Under the pieces are notes generated by a model. It made no database searches, was not told where the DNA came from, and saw nothing but the letters and a program-made list of their open reading frames with translations. A stretch of 64,000 nt of DNA from Marinoscillum sp. 108 (GTDB lineage Bacteria; Bacteroidota; Bacteroidia; Cytophagales; Cyclobacteriaceae): contig NZ_LR734815.1 in the NCBI RefSeq assembly GCF_902506655.1, positions 1-64,000 of the forward strand. Direction: 5' to 3'. A program made the position numbers and the translations under genes. The first letter of the stretch is position 1, and every line of letters starts with the position of its first letter. Below are positions 10,766 to 18,901 of the stretch, one piece after another.

Positions 10766-13365
10766 GCTTCAACTTGATTTGTCGTTGAGAGTTCTTTTTT
10801 GGCCTCCACCGCCTGTGCTCTTAGTTTGAGGTAATGTGTTAATCTTATTTCGATAGGTAGCAAGCACAGCGCCAGCACGAGGTTGACTGCCACCTGGAAA
10901 ATAGGGGTCTCTCCAGACACAGTAGTGAGATATGGCTCCAGTTCTGTATGCACATACTCAAATGCGATAAAGACACTTATGTAAACCATCAGTCGGATGG
11001 CAAACTGATTTTGTAGCCTTCCTGAAAGAAAATATGTGAGCCAGACGATCAAGGTAATTGCTGCAATCTGGAGGAGGTAAAACCACCACATTTCCCAGTA
11101 GGGGTAATTCACGTTGAAGGTAATAGCTGTGTATTCATCATCCCATAGGGCCTCATGATCAGACTCCCGCACCCGAAAAGTGTAAGTACCAGGATCCAGA
11201 TTGGTATACGTAGCATAATTACTCTTCTCCACGGGTGACCAGCCTTTATCAAACCCAACGAGCATATACTGATAATAAATAGCCTCAGGATTTCGTAGGT
11301 TGATAGATACGAAATCAAAGGTAATGTGATTTTCATCGTAGGGAAAGGTCAAATCGGAGGGTAGGATATCGTCCAGCTTGGCCTTACCACTATAGTTAAG
11401 GAGATCAGTCGCGTTATAGAACAGACGAAGGTCTTTTATATGCGTATGTCGTTTGGCTATTTTAAAATTAAAATGGGGCAGGTTCACTTTTGTCACTCCG
11501 TAAGGATTCCCGAAAAAGATATTGCCATGTCTGTCTTTACAAACCGAATTGAGCTCAGCTTCGGTTTCTCCCAGTTCGCCGGGATGGTGAAAGGTTCTGA
11601 TGAGGTCATACCCTGGTTGAATGAGACTAATACCAAGCCTATGCCCCACCCAAATCTGGCCGATATCATCTACCACCGCAGCGTTGCAGTAGTTGGAGAG
11701 TAATCCATCCTTTGCTGTAAACTGTTTAAAGTTCTCACCATCAAACCGATAAATTCCTGACCCCTCTGTGGTGATCCATATATTCCCATCGGCGGACTGT
11801 GTGATGGTATTGATATCAAATGCAGGAAAAATCTCATCTTTGGAAAGAAATTGCATTTCACCGCCTTTTGGCAAAAGCGCCAGCCCGGTGGCGTGGCTCC
11901 CAAACCATACGTTGCCCGCCTGATCCGGGAATATTGCAAAAATTTCATTGTGATAGAAACCTAATCGGGTATTATACAAATTGATAAGCTCTCCCGATGG
12001 CTTGATGTGGTAAACACCGTTTCCAGCTGCTGATATCCACAGATTACCATCGTTGTCCTTTACTATTTCCCTTATCAAATGATGCTCCATCACATCCTTG
12101 GGTGCCAAACCTATTCTTTCAATTGTTTTTTGTAAAAGGTTGACCTTGATGACCCCATCTCTGGTCCCGGCCCAAACCACTTCTCCATCCACCAAAATAG
12201 AGGTAAATGAATAGTCTTGCGTGTATTTGAGGGGCTCAAAGATCAGGCTATCCCGCATGGCTTTATGATACGCATGCACGAGCCCCTGCTCGGTGGCCAG
12301 GATCAGCTCATCCTCTCGATAGTTGGCAATGCTATGGATTCCCTGCACTGCGAGTGGCTTGTAAAGTTCATAGTGATGAAAGTAGGCCCTGTTTAGCTGT
12401 ACCAGCCCCCTTCCGAATGTACCTACCCAGATCTCATTTTCATGGTCTACATACACCTCCCCTACCTGATTACTCTCAAATCCATTTTGCTTGTTAAAAA
12501 ACGTGATGGCCGTTACTTCTATTCCATTGAGGTCTACTTCAACCAAACCGTGATTTTTAGTGCCCACCCAGAGGGTATTGAGGTCATCCTTGGCTATAGA
12601 ACTCACTTGCACGTGAGCCGGAAACCCTTCCACAGGTTTGATGTCCCTGGACTCCAAAAAGTGTGAGTAGAGCCCATCATTGGTCCCCAACCACACCAAA
12701 TTTTTCACATGATCATCCTGAAAAATAGAGTTGATTTGTAATCCCTTGGTACTTTCCAGAAATCCAAGCGAGGTTAATTGATCTCCTTCGACTTTAAGTT
12801 CTAAAAAACCCTCATTGGTAGCTACATAAATGAAGTCTTGGTAGACCATAAAATCATAGCTTATTAACTGATCAAAAATCGAGTGGCTGAAGTGGGTCAC
12901 TGAATCCTCTTGTACCCGGATCAACCCTTTGTTTTGTGTAAGGCCCCAGATGGTTTTCTCTCCATGAGACCTAAGCCTGTTCACCTTATTGGGCAGATCC
13001 TCTTTGGACACAATCTTCCTGTACCTGCCGTGCTCCACAATACTAATCCCACCCTCATAATAGCCCATAAAGAGGTGACCATCTGACGAAACCACAGAAG
13101 CAGTCACCAAGTTGTTGATAGCGCTATCTTTAGCATTGAGATTGAGCATTTGTTTGCCGTCAAACCTGTACAGGCCGTCATCCCCACCAACCCACAAAAA
13201 ACCATCCTCATCCTGGATGATGGTATAGATAAAAACACCATTGAAATCCCGATCAGCATTGTACACCAGCATCGAAAAATCTCTGGGTCCTGAATAGAGT
13301 GTGGTGAGTATCGTTACAAATCCTAAAACGAATAAAGTAAATTTTTTAGTTATCATCTTCTTCAC
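10762..13365 (-). CDS. Regulator-propeller/Y_Y_Y sensor protein lacking a kinase domain
   Basis: This 867-residue protein has a signal peptide or anchor at residues ~1-26. It then has 12 or more Reg_prop blades (~30-660) with recurrent GFLWVGGDDGLYRFDG and NIWITTEGSGIYRFDG patterns. A Y_Y_Y domain (~690-765) contains YYQYMLVGFDKGW and LDPGTYTFRVRES. After it come about three hydrophobic segments (~775-850) and a short charged tail. This is the sensor half of hybrid two-component systems, but no HisKA, HATPase, receiver or DNA-binding domain follows. The frame simply ends, with no sign of a frameshift, because the next gene overlaps it by 4 bp. It may signal through protein contact, or serve as a structural surface propeller. 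It overlaps the upstream gene by 20 bp. Confidence 0.85.
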   Translation of the reverse strand: MKKMITKKFTLFVLGFVTILTTLYSGPRDFSMLVYNADRDFNGVFIYTIIQDEDGFLWVGGDDGLYRFDGKQMLNLNAKDSAINNLVTASVVSSDGHLFMGYYEGGISIVEHGRYRKIVSKEDLPNKVNRLRSHGEKTIWGLTQNKGLIRVQEDSVTHFSHSIFDQLISYDFMVYQDFIYVATNEGFLELKVEGDQLTSLGFLESTKGLQINSIFQDDHVKNLVWLGTNDGLYSHFLESRDIKPVEGFPAHVQVSSIAKDDLNTLWVGTKNHGLVEVDLNGIEVTAITFFNKQNGFESNQVGEVYVDHENEIWVGTFGRGLVQLNRAYFHHYELYKPLAVQGIHSIANYREDELILATEQGLVHAYHKAMRDSLIFEPLKYTQDYSFTSILVDGEVVWAGTRDGVIKVNLLQKTIERIGLAPKDVMEHHLIREIVKDNDGNLWISAAGNGVYHIKPSGELINLYNTRLGFYHNEIFAIFPDQAGNVWFGSHATGLALLPKGGEMQFLSKDEIFPAFDINTITQSADGNIWITTEGSGIYRFDGENFKQFTAKDGLLSNYCNAAVVDDIGQIWVGHRLGISLIQPGYDLIRTFHHPGELGETEAELNSVCKDRHGNIFFGNPYGVTKVNLPHFNFKIAKRHTHIKDLRLFYNATDLLNYSGKAKLDDILPSDLTFPYDENHITFDFVSINLRNPEAIYYQYMLVGFDKGWSPVEKSNYATYTNLDPGTYTFRVRESDHEALWDDEYTAITFNVNYPYWEMWWFYLLQIAAITLIVWLTYFLSGRLQNQFAIRLMVYISVFIAFEYVHTELEPYLTTVSGETPIFQVAVNLVLALCLLPIEIRLTHYLKLRAQAVEAKKELSTTNQVEA

Positions 13366-14326
13366 TTTTATACCTCACGTCTACCTTGTATTTAAATTTG
13401 GGCGGCCCTCCTACAGGCACTGAAAAGAAGGCAATGGCTTCCTCATATTGATTGGTAATGTAGCACACCATGTCATTCCTTGAGGTTCTCCCTTTTACTA
13501 TTTGTAAGTCTACGGTCGTGTTTTTTTCTTCATCGTCTATGAAGTGCATGCTCCTTCCCCACTTTTTATTGGCCGAAGCGACAGCCCGATGCCTGTTTTT
13601 AGAAATGGAATAAATCAGAACCGAACCTTCGTTATCAAAATCGAAATTATTCTGGGTAATGGAGACTACTCTCTTGTCTATGAATGGATAGAGATGCGCC
13701 ACTGAACCTTTCGCCTCTGGAAGCCTAAAAGAATATTCATAAGTAAAGGCATTAGCGCCCTCCACTTCCTTGTTTTCATAAGGCTGTGTGCTCAAAAAAT
13801 ATTTATAAAGATTACCATCATCGCCGCTAATGCCCTCCGTCACTACCTTAAAGACCCTGCCACCAAGCTCCGGCGCATCCTCTCCTTCTAATGGATTAAA
13901 CGGCCCAAAAGAATACCAGTCCTCGTCATACCTGGACTCATTTCCGAAAGTCTTGGTCGCCAGCATGCTCCCACTTTTATAATTTCCAACCGGATTAATC
14001 TGTTTGGCATCTTTGTCACTGTGGGTGCCTTGCCCCCCATAAACCGAGAATTTCGTCCGGCTATTCCACTCTCCATTCTTCTCATCGAGCTGGCCACCTA
14101 CTTCAGGGTCATATACCCTGATGTACACTGGTTTTGTGAATGTTTCAGGTACAATAAAAAAGAATACTTGACTAAAGTCATCATCTCCCCATCCAGGGTT
14201 ACTCTCCTGACCAAAAGTGACGAGATAGGTAATTTGCTCAAACTCACTGGGAACCATCTGACCATACCCCATGAGGCAAGATGTTGCCAGAAATAGATTC
14301 AATATCACTCTTAATATTTTTCTCAT
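13346..14326 (-). CDS. Secreted protein of unknown function
   Basis: This 326-residue protein has a signal peptide (residues 1-23, MRKILRVILN through GYG) and no recognised domain. The mature part is rich in aromatic and acidic residues and appears mostly beta. Seen motifs include VTFGQESNPGWGDDDFSQVF near the N-terminus, VYIRVYDPEVGG, a central DEDWYSFGPFNPLEGE, and NKKWGRSMHF near the C-terminus. The YIRVYDPEVGG stretch suggests a lectin-like or C2-like beta-sandwich, but this is weak. Its start overlaps the PKD gene by 4 bp and its end overlaps the propeller sensor by 20 bp. It is therefore translated together with an envelope sensor and an OmpA anchor, and likely belongs to the same surface complex. 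I do not recognise a family. Confidence 0.75.
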   Translation of the reverse strand: MRKILRVILNLFLATSCLMGYGQMVPSEFEQITYLVTFGQESNPGWGDDDFSQVFFFIVPETFTKPVYIRVYDPEVGGQLDEKNGEWNSRTKFSVYGGQGTHSDKDAKQINPVGNYKSGSMLATKTFGNESRYDEDWYSFGPFNPLEGEDAPELGGRVFKVVTEGISGDDGNLYKYFLSTQPYENKEVEGANAFTYEYSFRLPEAKGSVAHLYPFIDKRVVSITQNNFDFDNEGSVLIYSISKNRHRAVASANKKWGRSMHFIDDEEKNTTVDLQIVKGRTSRNDMVCYITNQYEEAIAFFSVPVGGPPKFKYKVDVRYKSEEDDN

Positions 14327-14859
14327 CTGATCACTGTTTTAGATAACTGGACAACCTCTCCACGATAGGTGAATATGGCAAGCAATCTGATTTGGATGGC
14401 TCCCTTAATAAAATCTCCTTCAATTTGGTCTCCCATGTAGTACTGACCATCTATATCCCAATAAAACCTGGCCGCTTCAATTTCGGAGGCAGCCCTGAGT
14501 TCCGCAGATAGCATTTGTGCTGACTCCTCCACGATATCCAACTCCACGGATGGTCTGATCTCCACGTCCACATAATACTCATCCCGAAAATGTGTCCCAG
14601 AATAAGGATCGGTCACTGAGAGTATGGCTTCATAATCGCCGATTTCATCGTAGCAATGCTCCGAAACGATGCCCAGTTTCCTTTGGCCATCACCAAAATC
14701 CCAGGAATAGATCAAATTCTTGTTTTCTGACTGCACCGAAGGCCCCAGGTCGAGAATCACACAATTTTGTAATGACAGATAAGACGGATAATCTCCTCCT
14801 TGCTGAACGGTATCAGCCACCGGACTCATCAATTGAAAAAATAGCAGCAGGGTCTTCAT
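14323..14859 (-). CDS. Small PKD-domain secreted protein
   Basis: This 178-residue protein has a short hydrophobic start (residues 1-12) that may be a weak signal peptide. A PKD domain at ~30-100 is recognisable from NLIYSWDFGDGQ and HCYDEIGDYEAILSVTDPYSG, the WDFGDG and Y.V.L.V motifs typical of the fold. The rest (~105-178) looks like a second beta domain with no clear assignment. PKD domains mediate protein or glycan contacts on extracytoplasmic proteins. This is the first gene of the operon that continues with the unknown secreted protein, the propeller sensor and the OmpA protein. The ATGA overlap at 14323-14326 indicates translational coupling. Confidence 0.75.
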   Translation of the reverse strand: MKTLLLFFQLMSPVADTVQQGGDYPSYLSLQNCVILDLGPSVQSENKNLIYSWDFGDGQRKLGIVSEHCYDEIGDYEAILSVTDPYSGTHFRDEYYVDVEIRPSVELDIVEESAQMLSAELRAASEIEAARFYWDIDGQYYMGDQIEGDFIKGAIQIRLLAIFTYRGEVVQLSKTVIR

Positions 14860-14949
14860 TTCTTGAGGTCTAATTTTGCTACAAGTTATCCTTAGAAAAG
14901 AAGCCCTCAGACATTACTCGTTGAGCTAGCTCATTTATCAGGTGAAGTC

Positions 14950-14981
14950 AAAAAAAATACCGATGGTGCCCCATCGGTATT
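14950..14981 (-). terminator. Rho-independent terminator of the uronate operon
   Basis: A perfect 11-bp stem pairs AATACCGATGG (14956-14966) with CCATCGGTATT (14971-14981) around a TGCC loop. Read on the minus strand it is followed by a T run (A run at 14950-14957 on the plus strand). It lies ~30 bp past the stop of the TRAP large permease gene, marking the 3' end of the kduI-to-dctM transcript. Confidence 0.85.
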
Positions 14982-15009
14982 CAAATCTATTGAAGTGTAA
15001 TTTAGTATA

Positions 15010-16305
15010 TCAAAGGTCAAATATCCCTGGCAGCCACAGGCTGAGCTCAGGAATGTAGGTCACCAGCATCAGCACCAGGATCATCACGGCAAATAGTGGA
15101 ATCAGTGGCTTCAGCACCTTCTGCAAGCTGACTCCAGCCACACTGCATCCCACGAACAACACGGAGCCCACGGGTGGTGTGCACAATCCTATGCAGAGGT
15201 TGAGCACCATCACAATCCCAAAATGAATGGGGTCCATACCCAGGGCCGTCACTACTGGCAAGAAGATGGGAGTGAATATGAGTACGGCAGGTGTCATATC
15301 CATAAAAACACCAACGAAAAGTAAAATCAAATTGATAATCAGCAGGATTACTATCGGGTTGTCACTCAACGTTACCAGGAAATTACTCACCTCCTGAGGA
15401 ATGTTCTCATAAGCCATCACCCACGACATCCCCATAGAAGTACCAATCAAAAGCATGATAATGGCAGTGGTTTTCACCGTATCCAGTAGTACTGAGGGAA
15501 GTTCTTTTACCTTTAATTCTTTATAGATGAGGGTCAGCACAATGGTGTACAGCACCGCAATGGCGGAAGCTTCTGTGGCTGTAAAAAAACCAGCGACGAT
15601 ACCTCCAATCACAATCACCAGCAAAAACAAACTAGGAACAGCATCCAGCAATTTTCTGGCCCCTACCTTAAATCCTACCCATTCGCCGGTTTTGTATTTT
15701 CTTTTGAAGGCAATGGCTCCGGAAACCATCATCAGTCCTACACCCAGGATGACACCAGGTACATAGCCAGCCAAAAACAAAGCTGCAATGCTCACCCCAC
15801 CGCTGGCCAGAGAGTACACAATGAGGATATTACTTGGCGGGATCACCAAACCAATGGTAGCACTGGTGAGGTTCACTGCTGCTCCAAAACCTTTGTCGTA
15901 GCCTTCTTTTTCCATACGGGGTGTCATAAACCCCCCTATGGCTGAAGCGGCCGCCGCGGCTGACCCGGAAATGGCCCCAAAAAACATACAGGCGATGATG
16001 TTGACAAACGCCAAACCACCTGGAAGGCTGCCCACCAATACCTTAGCAAAATCCACCAGTCTTCTGGCTATCCCTCCCCTGTTCATCAGCTGTCCGGAAA
16101 GAATAAAAAAAGGAATGGCCAGTAGTGCGAAGCTATCAAGGCCGGTAGCCATACGCTGCGCAATAGTAGTGAGCGCCGGCATGGCGGGTATACTCACCAT
16201 TAGCGTGAGTGCGGTAGACAGACCGATGCTCACGGCTATCGGCACACCTAAGGCCAACAACAATAAAAAGCTTGCTACAAGGAGTAATATCTCAGTTATT
16301 GCCAT
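15010..16305 (-). CDS. dctM: TRAP transporter large permease (DctM family)
   Basis: This 431-residue integral inner-membrane protein has about 12 hydrophobic segments. Family features include a start of MAITEILLLVASF, the GLDSFALLAIPFFILSGQLM segment, GAISGSAAAAASAIGG, NLTSATIGLVIPPSNILI, and a C-terminal FGIVMVLNLCIGLCTPPVG. It is the ion-coupled translocation subunit of a tripartite TRAP importer with the small permease and binding protein encoded upstream. The start overlaps the small permease gene by 14 bp. Position after kdgK, uxaC, kduD and kduI indicates uronate import, which is inference from context. It is the last gene before the terminator at 14950-14981. Confidence 0.92.
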   Translation of the reverse strand: MAITEILLLVASFLLLLALGVPIAVSIGLSTALTLMVSIPAMPALTTIAQRMATGLDSFALLAIPFFILSGQLMNRGGIARRLVDFAKVLVGSLPGGLAFVNIIACMFFGAISGSAAAAASAIGGFMTPRMEKEGYDKGFGAAVNLTSATIGLVIPPSNILIVYSLASGGVSIAALFLAGYVPGVILGVGLMMVSGAIAFKRKYKTGEWVGFKVGARKLLDAVPSLFLLVIVIGGIVAGFFTATEASAIAVLYTIVLTLIYKELKVKELPSVLLDTVKTTAIIMLLIGTSMGMSWVMAYENIPQEVSNFLVTLSDNPIVILLIINLILLFVGVFMDMTPAVLIFTPIFLPVVTALGMDPIHFGIVMVLNLCIGLCTPPVGSVLFVGCSVAGVSLQKVLKPLIPLFAVMILVLMLVTYIPELSLWLPGIFDL

Positions 16306-16762
16306 TGGACTCTGTGTATATAAGGTAATAAATGCTATAATAAATCATCAATGCTCCACTAAGTGGAACCGCCAGGTACACGTATCCCATAGGCAGCTGC
16401 AATGCGGAAGAAAGCTGCTCCAGCTCCAGCGTCACATAGACCAGATTGCTCCCGCCTATGATCATGACGAGCAGTGCAAAGAGTGCGACCGAAAAATGAA
16501 TAAATCGCATCACCCAAATAAATCTGGCACCCTCGAGGGATTTTGGAAGTATATCTATGGCCATGTGTAGCCCCTGGCCAGTGGCATAGCCCGAGCCAAT
16601 AAGCCCTACCCAGATCAGGAGGAATCCGGCCAGCTCGTCCGTAAACCCACTGGGAGCATTCAGTAAAAACCTGGAAGCTACCTGCCACAGTACGTTGAGC
16701 ACCATCACAGCCATCAGGAGTACCAATATTTTCTCTAAAAACCTGTCAATCTTATTTTTCAT
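16292..16762 (-). CDS. dctQ: TRAP transporter small permease (DctQ family)
   Basis: This 156-residue protein has four membrane segments at ~12-35, 45-65, 85-108 and 125-150. The family signature FLLIWVGLIGSGYATGQGLHMAIDIL (~47-72; typical W-x-x-x-x-G-x-A core) is clear. It forms the membrane complex with the large permease. It overlaps its neighbours by 11 bp at the start (binding-protein gene) and 14 bp at the end (large permease gene), so all three TRAP subunits are translationally coupled. Confidence 0.9.
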   Translation of the reverse strand: MKNKIDRFLEKILVLLMAVMVLNVLWQVASRFLLNAPSGFTDELAGFLLIWVGLIGSGYATGQGLHMAIDILPKSLEGARFIWVMRFIHFSVALFALLVMIIGGSNLVYVTLELEQLSSALQLPMGYVYLAVPLSGALMIYYSIYYLIYTESNGNN

Positions 16763-17729
16763 CTGCCAATGCTCTAACCCTCATGATAAGTTCAAATTTT
16801 TCCACATCGTCTTTGTAAGCTTCATAGATCGGATTCACTACGGACGAAAAATCCTCCTTCTCGGGAATAATAATTTCCACTCCGGCAGCCTTCACCGCGG
16901 CCAGTGATTCCTTTACCGACTCAGCCCATACCACACGCTGGTAACTCACCGACTCAGTAGCGGCCTGCTTCAGCCATTTCTGTTCTTGCTCACTGAGTCT
17001 ATTCCACCATACCATACTTACAAGCAGTACGTCCGGCACACTGGTGTGCTCATCGAGGGTATAGTATTTGCAAACTTCATAGTGCCTGCTGGAATAAAAA
17101 CTGGGGGGATTGTTTTCGGCTCCATCCACCACTCCCTGCTGCAAGGCCGTATAGAGCTCACCAAAAGAAATGGGCGTGGGTGACCCACCCAGTTGATTCA
17201 CCATGTTTACCGCAGTGTTACTTTTCATCACCCTTATTTTCAATCCTTTGAGGTCTTCTGGCGTGTATACTGGTCGGTCTTTAGTGTAAAAACTCCTGGA
17301 ACCAGCATCGTAGTAGCATAGCCCACGAAACCTGTACTGCTCTCCCTGTCCCAATAGTTCTTCGCCTATCTCGCCATCCAACACCCGATACATGTGCTCC
17401 TCACTTTCGAAAATATAGGGCAAACCAAGCACCCTGAAATTAGGAGCAAAATTCTCCAAAACAGCAGCTGACACCTTGGTCATAGCCAGACTTCCTATCT
17501 GCAGAAGTTCCAGTGTCTCACGCTCATTGCCCAGCTGACCAGACGGGTAAATGGTCATTTTCATCTTTCCTCCGGAGATTTCTTCCAGCCGCTCGGCCAT
17601 AAAGACCATGCCCGTATGCACCGGGTGACTCACCGCCAGACTATGTCCGAGTTTAAGCTCTCGGGTCTCAGAAGAAGTGGCGCAGGCAGACACCAGTGCT
17701 GCGCAGATTAGAATCAGTAAGTACCTCAT
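16752..17729 (-). CDS. dctP: TRAP transporter substrate-binding lipoprotein (DctP family), likely uronate-specific
   Basis: This 325-residue protein has a lipoprotein signal ending in LVSAC (Cys16), so it should be tethered to a membrane. The DctP fold is shown by LKLGHSLAVSHPVHTGMVF near the N-terminus, YPSGQLGNERETLELLQIG, LKGLKIRVM (the arginine that usually binds the substrate carboxylate, ~residue 165), and SFGELYTALQQGVVDGAEN. These features fit sugar-acid-binding members. Genes for KDG kinase, glucuronate/galacturonate isomerase and KduID lie directly upstream, so galacturonate, glucuronate or unsaturated uronate products are the likely ligands. Specificity is inferred from context. 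Confidence 0.9.
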   Translation of the reverse strand: MRYLLILICAALVSACATSSETRELKLGHSLAVSHPVHTGMVFMAERLEEISGGKMKMTIYPSGQLGNERETLELLQIGSLAMTKVSAAVLENFAPNFRVLGLPYIFESEEHMYRVLDGEIGEELLGQGEQYRFRGLCYYDAGSRSFYTKDRPVYTPEDLKGLKIRVMKSNTAVNMVNQLGGSPTPISFGELYTALQQGVVDGAENNPPSFYSSRHYEVCKYYTLDEHTSVPDVLLVSMVWWNRLSEQEQKWLKQAATESVSYQRVVWAESVKESLAAVKAAGVEIIIPEKEDFSSVVNPIYEAYKDDVEKFELIMRVRALADEK

Positions 17730-17781
17730 TAAGCTCTTATTTCTTTTACTAGGGAGACGGCCACTTTTGTCATATTTTATA

Positions 17782-18798
17782 TTATCTAATAATCTTACCG
17801 GAAGTATTCCCTTCCATCAAATCAACCACATTTTCACGAGAGACCATATTCACATCTCCCTCCACGGTGTGCTTAAGCGCACAAGCTGCTGTAGCAAATT
17901 TTAATGCCTGAAAATCATCCTGATACGAAAGCAATCCATAGATCAGGCCTGCTGCAAAAGCATCGCCCGTACCTACCCTGTCCACGATATGCGTCACATC
18001 CAGGGTATCAGTCTTCAGATACCGCTTCCCGTTCCAGACTTTCCCCTGAATACTATTGTGAGAAGCACTGATCGTCTCCCGTTTTTTATCAAAAATCTTT
18101 TTTACCCGGGGGCATTTGTCCATCAACGCCTGGGCTGCCGACTGAAACTTCCCGTCTTTCTCAGCTTCCACATCGATCCCGAAAATTTCAGCTATGTCCT
18201 GCCGACTGGCCAACACTATGTCACATCCGGCCACTAGTTCCGGCATTACTTCCTGCTGGGTCTTGCCGTAGTTCCAAAGATTTTTTCTTGAATGAATATC
18301 TGCGGAGACCATGATTCCCATTTCATTAGCCGTTTTGATCGCTTCTGCACAGCAAGCCAATGCTCCTTCTGAGATGGCCGGTGTGATCCCCGTCCAGTGA
18401 AACCAGTCGGCATCCTTGAATACCGCCTTCCAATCAATCATCTCCGATTGGATTTTGGCAAATGCCGAGCCATCGCGCTCATACACCACCTGACTAGATC
18501 GATGAACAGCTCCCTTCTCCAGAAAGTACTTGCCCATCAACTCACCTCCATAAAGCACCCATGAGGTGTCCAACCAGTGCTGCCTCAGAAACTGTGTCGC
18601 AGACCTGCCAATGATATTATCTGGAAACCTCGTAACATGAGCGGCTTGCATGCCCAGATAAGCCAATGACATAGCTACATTAGCTTCACCACCTCCGTAT
18701 GCCAGCTCCAGATTTGTCGCCTGGGAAAATTTGGCAAAACCCGGTGGAGATAAGCGCATCATCACTTCTCCAAATGTGATTACTCTGCCTTGTTTCAT
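17782..18798 (-). CDS. kdgK: 2-keto-3-deoxygluconate kinase (PfkB family)
   Basis: This 338-residue cytoplasmic kinase would convert 2-keto-3-deoxygluconate to KDPG. The ribokinase/PfkB fold is shown by VITFGEVMMRLSPPG at the N-terminus, ELAYGGGEANVAMSLAYLG (~30-48), and the C-terminal anion-hole signature RVGTGDAFAAGLIYGLL with its catalytic Asp. The ATG at 18798 gives the normal family start; the frame also opens upstream at 18849, but that adds 17 basic residues that fit no part of the fold. It lies between uxaC and the TRAP genes and serves both the Uxa and Kdu branches. The KDPG aldolase that should follow is not in the window. Confidence 0.88.
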   Translation of the reverse strand: MKQGRVITFGEVMMRLSPPGFAKFSQATNLELAYGGGEANVAMSLAYLGMQAAHVTRFPDNIIGRSATQFLRQHWLDTSWVLYGGELMGKYFLEKGAVHRSSQVVYERDGSAFAKIQSEMIDWKAVFKDADWFHWTGITPAISEGALACCAEAIKTANEMGIMVSADIHSRKNLWNYGKTQQEVMPELVAGCDIVLASRQDIAEIFGIDVEAEKDGKFQSAAQALMDKCPRVKKIFDKKRETISASHNSIQGKVWNGKRYLKTDTLDVTHIVDRVGTGDAFAAGLIYGLLSYQDDFQALKFATAACALKHTVEGDVNMVSRENVVDLMEGNTSGKIIR

Positions 18799-18901
18799 AT
18801 GTCTTGCTGTCCTTTCATTTAATTTAATGATTCGACGCTTACCGCTCAAATATCATTTCGCAGGATACTCCCACCCTTTGTTTATTTTCAAACCCCAAAG
18901 G

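Noticed and set aside
10762-13365. Kinase-less sensor as a frameshifted hybrid two-component gene
   Set aside because: The downstream sequence is the OmpA gene overlapping the stop by 4 bp, with no kinase or receiver remnants in any frame seen, so a simple frameshift is unlikely.
15938-16570. Open frame of 210 codons on the plus strand
   Set aside because: It lies entirely opposite dctM and dctQ; the Ala/Pro-rich translation mirrors the membrane-protein codons and shows no family motif.
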